Source of the DNA: Hymenobacter sp. APR13
Lineage (GTDB): Bacteria > Bacteroidota > Bacteroidia > Cytophagales > Hymenobacteraceae
Length of the DNA: 64,000 bases
NCBI RefSeq assembly: GCF_000737515.1
Contig: NZ_CP006587.1
Location: 248,001-312,000 of the forward strand
Direction: 5' to 3'
Within the stretch, counting starts at the first letter, position 1. Every line of letters starts with the position of its first letter. Shown one piece after another: positions 59,713 through 64,000 of this stretch. The notes beneath the pieces are model-generated. The model was not told the DNA's origin. It ran no database searches and worked only from the letters and a program-made list of their open reading frames with translations. The translations under genes were made by a program, and so were the position numbers.

Positions 59713-60144
59713 TTACCGCGGAGCACTCAACGGTGTGGGCAACGCGGCCCGTAGCTGGTCGCTGGTGAACTGGAAGCGGACGGCCCCGCCGGGGCAACTG
59801 ATGTGGGTGGTGTAGGTTTTCACCCACAGAAACGTCTCTTCCTGCACCGGCCCAAAAGCCGACCAGGGAATGAACAGCGGCGGGTGACCCACGAAGAGGA
59901 TTTTCCAGGTAGACAGGTAAAGGCCCTGCGGGGTGATGCCCATGCGGGCGGCATTGTTGTATTTCGCCACCCCAATCCGCAGGTGGGCCAGCGTCTGCCG
60001 GTACACGGCGGGTGCTTCGGTTGCGGCATACGCCTCGGCCAGGCGGCTCCAGCCCATGCGGGATATCATGAAAACTACCAGACACCAGAAGGCTCCAAAA
60101 ACGAGGATAAATAGCAGCGGTAGCCAAGGCACGACAGGATGCAT
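59713..60144 (-). CDS. Hypothetical protein with N-terminal membrane helix
   Basis: A 143-residue protein: one strong membrane helix ('WLPLLFILVFGAFWCLVVFM'), then a soluble domain with 'MGITPQGLYLSTWKILFVGH' and 'PPLFIPWSAFGPVQEETFLW', a beta-rich pattern like bacterial PH-like domains, though unproven. The start is ATG 60144. No partner is near. Confidence 0.65.
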   Translation of the reverse strand: MHPVVPWLPLLFILVFGAFWCLVVFMISRMGWSRLAEAYAATEAPAVYRQTLAHLRIGVAKYNNAARMGITPQGLYLSTWKILFVGHPPLFIPWSAFGPVQEETFLWVKTYTTHISCPGGAVRFQFTSDQLRAALPTPLSAPR

Positions 60145-60211
60145 ACTGCGGGATACGCGGAGACCCGCGCAGGGGTTGAAACTGGTGCTTTCGTGGTAAT
60201 CACCTTAAACG

Positions 60212-60247
60212 AAAAGTGCCGCCCCAGTTTCCTGAGGCGACACTTTT
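60212..60247 (-). terminator. Hairpin after the F420-reductase-like gene
   Basis: AAAAGTGCCGCC and GGCGACACTTTT pair with one mismatch around a 12-nt loop, about 120 nt after the gene's stop, next to a GCGCGAAC palindrome (60308-60327). Confidence 0.55.
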
Positions 60248-60307
60248 CAGTTTGCTACTGTGCCTTCACTGCTTCGCACTTTTGTGATAGTGCTATCGGC
60301 GCAGAGA

Positions 60308-60327
60308 CGCGAACTATTAAGTTCGCG
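60308..60327. repeat. GCGCGAAC-type palindrome
   Basis: CGCGAACT-ATTA-AGTTCGCG is a perfect 8-bp palindrome with a 4-nt centre, the same family as the pair at 34690-34794. Confidence 0.85.
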
Positions 60328-60366
60328 CTACGGTGCGGCGGCTTTGGAAATGCTTCGGGCAGCAGG

Positions 60367-61095
60367 CTATTTTAGCTTGATGCCCTGGGCTTCCATGGCC
60401 TGCTCGGTCTTGGCATGGTTGGCCAGGTACTCGGCGTGCTGGGCCTCGGTGCGCTCGGTACCAAGGCTCTCGAAATGCTCCCGCAGCTTGTCGGCGGGCA
60501 GGTCGGCGCCGTAGGACGGGGTGCCGGGCTGCTGGCGCCACGACTGGTGCAGGGTGCCATCGTCCACGGCGTCGAAGCCCAACTCGTCAACCAGGGCCAT
60601 TACCTTTTGCTTGGCGGCGGCATCGTCGCCGGCCACGGGCAGCGAGATACGGCCGGGCGTACCGGCGGCCTGTCCCTTGTTTTGCAGGTGGTCGGCGTAG
60701 ATGTTGTTGAATACCTTCACCACGGGGCGGCCCAGGTGCTGCTGCACCCACTCACTTTCGGTCAACGAGCCGGTTTCCAGCTCCGCAATCTTGCCATCAC
60801 GCAGGTGGGGGTAGTAGTTGCTGGTGTCGATGACGGGCACCTCGGCCGGCACGCTGGCGAACAGGTCTTTGGGCAGGTCGGGAATGTTTTTCAGCGGGAT
60901 GGTTACTACGATGATGTCGCTGCCGTGGCGGGCGGCTTCCTCGGCCGTAACGGGCGTGGCGCCGGTTTTCTGGGCCACGTCCTTGAGCGTCTCGGGGCCG
61001 CGGGAGTTGGCGATATATACCGAATGGCCGAGGCTGGTGAGCCGCACGGCCAGGGCGCTGCCGATGTGGCCGGCGCCAATGATTCCGATGTTCAT
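60367..61095 (-). CDS. NADPH-dependent F420 reductase-like oxidoreductase
   Basis: A 242-residue Rossmann-fold protein of the F420-NADP reductase-like/ProC-like group. 'MNIGIIGAGHIGSALAVRLT' binds the dinucleotide and 'SVYIANSRGPETLKD' follows with the phosphate-contacting Ser-Arg. Many relatives in bacteria without F420 act on other substrates. The C-terminal 50 residues are unlike known catalytic ends. Start ATG 61095. Confidence 0.83.
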   Translation of the reverse strand: MNIGIIGAGHIGSALAVRLTSLGHSVYIANSRGPETLKDVAQKTGATPVTAEEAARHGSDIIVVTIPLKNIPDLPKDLFASVPAEVPVIDTSNYYPHLRDGKIAELETGSLTESEWVQQHLGRPVVKVFNNIYADHLQNKGQAAGTPGRISLPVAGDDAAAKQKVMALVDELGFDAVDDGTLHQSWRQQPGTPSYGADLPADKLREHFESLGTERTEAQHAEYLANHAKTEQAMEAQGIKLK

Positions 61096-61201
61096 AGTTG
61101 CGTGGTTTTGGTTGGTGCGCCGGTGATGTGCCGGCGCAGGTATAGGTTACTGAACAGCGGAGGTGTAGGTTTTGATTTTTTGGGCGGGGTGCATAGAACG
61201 C

Positions 61202-61236
61202 GCAACGCCGCCAAAGCGGGGCTCAGGCGGCGTTGC
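61202..61236. terminator. Hairpin at the end of the AT-rich gene
   Basis: GCAACGCCGCC (61202-61212) and GGCGGCGTTGC (61226-61236) form a perfect 11-bp stem with a 13-nt loop, followed by T4 on the plus strand. It lies 67 nt after the stop of the DUF4062-like gene. Confidence 0.55.
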
Positions 61237-61302
61237 TTTTGGATGCAAAGCACTTATAATTGACTAGTAAACACCAAGGGTAAGAACTTGCAGTTTTATC
61301 TA

Positions 61303-62517
61303 TTAAATTTCTTCCACACCAGATTCACCATCTTTTCTCGCTAATATGGAATTCACCACTTCATGTAAACCTTCCAGCAACCCTTCAGATATATTTAATT
61401 CCTCGATTACATTAGTTGCCGCCTTATTCAACAGACGAGATGCTTTTGTTACACTTTTGGCCATGGGTGGAAATGAGCTTCCACTTTCTCGAAAAAACAC
61501 CATAGAACCAACAGTATTTTTAATAATATCTTTAACATCAATCAAAGCGTCTGATAACTCAACCAATTCTTCCCGATCAATATTTTGTCCATTAGCTTCC
61601 GCAAGCGCTAAAGCATTGGAAAGAGCATCTATAGATTTAGAGAACAGATCGTGATATTTTGGCAAATCAATATTTGTCATATCAACATAATTCATTATAT
61701 CATCAGCAACACGGTCAAGTAAAAGACGATAACTGTTAGGTGAACGTTTAGGAGACTTATTAAGACTCTCTATTCTAGAAGTCTTTTCATTTAATCTCCC
61801 GCCTAATTCTTCCATGTGCCCAGCTAATCTTAATAGAACCCTTTCTACTTCTGGCATATTATCCGAAAATATTTCCATTAAATCAAATATACCTTCCTCG
61901 TCTTCATCGATTTCCTTTCCTTCTAACACATTACCACTAATATTTTCTTCATTATTCTTCAATAACTGAATAGAATTATGAATCTTTGACTGAATCTCCA
62001 GCACATGTTTAGTTAAATGAATTTTTAATATTTTTTGAAATGAATCTATATCTACGAAAGTCCAATGAAGCACACCTAATTCCTGTGCCTTGCCTTTAAA
62101 ACTTTTAACCTTAGCCATTTGATCTAGATCTATATCATCAGGCTGAATAGCTTTTGAACTAAAATACATCATTATCTTAGGATTCACCTTATCATTCTTA
62201 AATCTATCATATGCTCTCAAGAATTCTTCTTCAGTACCTGAACCTGCTCTTCCCGTTGGCGAACTGAATTTCTTCCACATAATCCCAATGAATATATCAT
62301 AATCATCACCAATCTGATTATTTATCACATCTTGAGCATCTATTCCGACAGATGGGTATGCATGAGTTTCCCATCCGATAATATCCAAATGGATATTCGA
62401 TGTTTGTCTTACTATAGAATTTAACTCATCGATTACCTGTCTGACTGCATTTCTCTCTTCTAAAACGTCAGATGGCGAGGCAAGAAAAACACTTATATGC
62501 GTGATTTGAGAAGGCAT
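61303..62517 (-). CDS. DUF4062-like protein, AT-rich, candidate defence gene
   Basis: A 404-residue protein. Residues ~6-130 open 'HISVFLASPSDVLEERNAVR' and continue 'QVIDELNSIVRQTSNIHLDI', 'WETHAYPSVG', 'YDIFIGIMWKKFSSPTGRAG', which fits the DUF4062 family, a TIR-like fold often at the front of NTPase or defence-type proteins. The rest (~180-404) is mostly helical, acidic near 190-225 ('EGKEIDEDEEGIFDLMEIFS'), with no NTPase Walker motif and no nuclease. GC content is far below that of the genes on both sides, a sign of recent transfer. It stands alone. Function is unknown; a defence role is inferred from the domain and composition. Confidence 0.78.
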   Translation of the reverse strand: MPSQITHISVFLASPSDVLEERNAVRQVIDELNSIVRQTSNIHLDIIGWETHAYPSVGIDAQDVINNQIGDDYDIFIGIMWKKFSSPTGRAGSGTEEEFLRAYDRFKNDKVNPKIMMYFSSKAIQPDDIDLDQMAKVKSFKGKAQELGVLHWTFVDIDSFQKILKIHLTKHVLEIQSKIHNSIQLLKNNEENISGNVLEGKEIDEDEEGIFDLMEIFSDNMPEVERVLLRLAGHMEELGGRLNEKTSRIESLNKSPKRSPNSYRLLLDRVADDIMNYVDMTNIDLPKYHDLFSKSIDALSNALALAEANGQNIDREELVELSDALIDVKDIIKNTVGSMVFFRESGSSFPPMAKSVTKASRLLNKAATNVIEELNISEGLLEGLHEVVNSILARKDGESGVEEI

Positions 62518-62564
62518 TTTATTTGTTTTTAGGTTTAATTAACACAAAGGAGTAAAATTGATAA

Positions 62565-64000
62565 CTACGCCCGTCCCGGAATCTTCACCCCACGCTCCTC
62601 GGCTACCTGCTGAGCCAGCTCGTAGCCCGCGTCGGCGTGGCGAAAGATACCCATGCCGGGGTCGGTGGTGAGCACCCGCTTTAATCGTTCGGCTTTTTCG
62701 GGGGTGCCGGTGGCTACGATTACCATGCCGGAGTGGGTGGAGTTGCCGATGCCCACGCCGCCGCCGTTGTGCAATGAAACCCAGTCGGCGCCGCTGGCGC
62801 AGTTGGCCAGGGCATTGAGCAGGGGCCAGTCGGCTACGGCGTCGGAGCCGTCGAGCATGCCTTCGGTTTCGCGGTTGGGCGAGGCCACGGAGCCGCAGTC
62901 GAGGTGGTCGCGGCCGATAACGATAGGGGCCGATACTTCGCCCCGCGCCACCAGGTCGTTGATGACCAGGCCGAACTTCTCCCGCTCGCCGTAGCCCAGC
63001 CAGCACACGCGGGCCGGCAAGCCGATGAACGGCACTTTGGCCTGGGCCTTCTCAATCCAGCGGGCCAGCATCTTGTTGTCGGGAAAGGTTTCGAGCAGGG
63101 CACGGTCGATGCGCAAAATATCCTGGGGGTCGCCGCTGAGGGCGGCCCAGCGGAAGGGGCCTTTGCCCTCGCAAAACAGCGGCCGTATATAGCCGGGCAC
63201 AAAGCCGGGATAAAGAAACTGGCCGTGCTCGTCGCGCACTTTCAGGCCGCCTTTCTCGGCCTGCCCGCGTAGGTTGTTGCCGTAGTCGAGGGCCACGGAA
63301 CCAGCGGTCTGCATATCAATAATGGCCTGGCAGTGCTTCATGATGGATTGCAGCGCCTGCCGGCGGAACTCAGTGGGGTCATCTTTGCGCAGTTGCAATA
63401 CCGCGTCGATGTCGCCTTCAGGGATATAGTCGAGCAGGTCGTGGGCCGAGGTCTGGTCCGTGACGATGTCCACTTTATAGCCCTGGGCCAGCAGTTCGGG
63501 AAGCACAGTGGCGGCGTTGCCGGTGAGGCCGATGCTCCAGCCGGTGCGGGCGGCTTTGTACTGCTCGCACAGGGCCAGGGCGTGCGGCAGGTCGCGGGCC
63601 TGCTCGTCGAGGTAGCCTTCGCGCACCTTCTGCTTCACCCGCTCGTCAATCGGCTCGATGACGAGGCACACGCCGTCGTTCATGGTCACGGCCAGCGGCT
63701 GCGCGCCGCTCATGCCGCCCAGCCCGGCCGTGACGGTCACGGTACCGGCCAGCGTGCCCGCAAAGTGCTTGTCGGCCACGGCCGCGAAGGTTTCGTAGGT
63801 GCCCTGCAAAATGCCCTGGGTGGCAATGTAAATCCAAGAGCCGGCCGTCATCTGCCCGTACATCATCAGCCCCAGCCGGTCCAGCTCATCGAAATACTCC
63901 TGGGTGCTCCAGGCGGGCACGAGGTTGCTGTTGGCGATGAGCACGCGCGGGGCGTGGGCCCAGGTACGCAGCACGCCCACGGCCTTGCCGCTTTGCACCA
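62565..64000 (-). CDS. hutU: Urocanate hydratase (5' end outside the window)
   Basis: The last ~478 residues of urocanase, which adds water to urocanate in the second step of histidine degradation using a tightly bound NAD+. The family sequence runs '[20 protein letters not shown]' through '[20 protein letters not shown]', '[20 protein letters not shown]', '[20 protein letters not shown]', '[20 protein letters not shown]' and '[20 protein letters not shown]', ending 'IPGRA'. The frame is open to the window edge, so the first ~80 or more residues lie beyond. hutI is 33 kb away. Confidence 0.95.
   Translation of the reverse strand, partial: VQSGKAVGVLRTWAHAPRVLIANSNLVPAWSTQEYFDELDRLGLMMYGQMTAGSWIYIATQGILQGTYETFAAVADKHFAGTLAGTVTVTAGLGGMSGAQPLAVTMNDGVCLVIEPIDERVKQKVREGYLDEQARDLPHALALCEQYKAARTGWSIGLTGNAATVLPELLAQGYKVDIVTDQTSAHDLLDYIPEGDIDAVLQLRKDDPTEFRRQALQSIMKHCQAIIDMQTAGSVALDYGNNLRGQAEKGGLKVRDEHGQFLYPGFVPGYIRPLFCEGKGPFRWAALSGDPQDILRIDRALLETFPDNKMLARWIEKAQAKVPFIGLPARVCWLGYGEREKFGLVINDLVARGEVSAPIVIGRDHLDCGSVASPNRETEGMLDGSDAVADWPLLNALANCASGADWVSLHNGGGVGIGNSTHSGMVIVATGTPEKAERLKRVLTTDPGMGIFRHADAGYELAQQVAEERGVKIPGRA

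Noticed and set aside
27995..64000. A hut operon
   Set aside because: hutI and hutU are both here but 33 kb apart with many unrelated genes between them.

Overview
The window looks like a stretch of chromosome from a high-GC member of the Bacteroidota, most likely Hymenobacteraceae (Hymenobacter-like). I infer this from three secreted proteins with type IX secretion (T9SS) C-terminal sorting domains, a SusC/TonB-type receptor end, weak use of Shine-Dalgarno sites, several upstream boxes resembling the Bacteroidota -7 element TAnnTTTG, and gene content such as BLUF photoreceptors, CtlX and malate:quinone oxidoreductase. Most genes are clearly GC-rich. A few islets are AT-rich: 7.75-8.2 kb, 21.6-22.2 kb, 47.7-48.1 kb and above all 61.3-62.6 kb.

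Layout. 0-5.4 kb: end of a TonB receptor, an intact BLUF protein, a DctA dicarboxylate carrier, tRNA-Ser(GGA), type I asparaginase and a TatD nuclease. 5.7-14.8 kb: a polysaccharide region with GT2 and GT4 glycosyltransferases, a NodB deacetylase, a flippase, a Wzz-like chain-length protein, an O-antigen ligase-like protein and a methyltransferase, its genes separated by palindromic repeats. 15-24.4 kb: a SpoIIE-type phosphatase with a shifted C-terminus, an oligopeptide-type ABC permease, a membrane-anchored cytochrome c, a GT2 plus LPG-synthase-like membrane pair, divergent ruvC, a KTSC protein, a TPR protein and a PhzF protein. 24.4-27.9 kb: an ECF sigma factor, a protein joining an anti-sigma-like start to an outer-membrane barrel, and a lipoprotein. 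28-38.2 kb: hutI, a T9SS protein, a 2'-5' RNA ligase-like protein, an aldehyde dehydrogenase, nicotinamidase, a methyltransferase, a frameshifted BLUF gene, a complete IS5-family element and an MscS channel. 38.3-47.4 kb: five genes on the minus strand, namely three tandem tail-collar proteins, a formyltransferase and a 2,073-residue T9SS surface protein. 48-64 kb: a frameshifted NlpC/P60-like lipoprotein, a GNAT, mqo, ctlX, a T9SS alpha-amylase, a cold-shock protein, a third BLUF gene with an in-frame stop, an NmrA-like reductase, a Kv-type channel with a zinc ribbon, small secreted or membrane proteins, an F420-reductase-like oxidoreductase, an AT-rich DUF4062-like gene and most of hutU.

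Three themes stand out. First, many intergenic regions carry long inverted repeats of unrelated sequence but similar build (30-50 nt arms around a short centre). Several reach into coding sequence and supply stop codons or possible starts. Second, four genes are broken by one-base changes at short runs or by a single stop, although the rest of each reads as intact protein. Either the organism is losing these functions or the sequence has indel errors; reads would decide. Third, the strongest candidates for undescribed biology are the DUF4062-like AT-rich gene and the tail-collar/formyltransferase/giant-adhesin cluster. Assignments rest on reading motifs by eye; no database search was possible.
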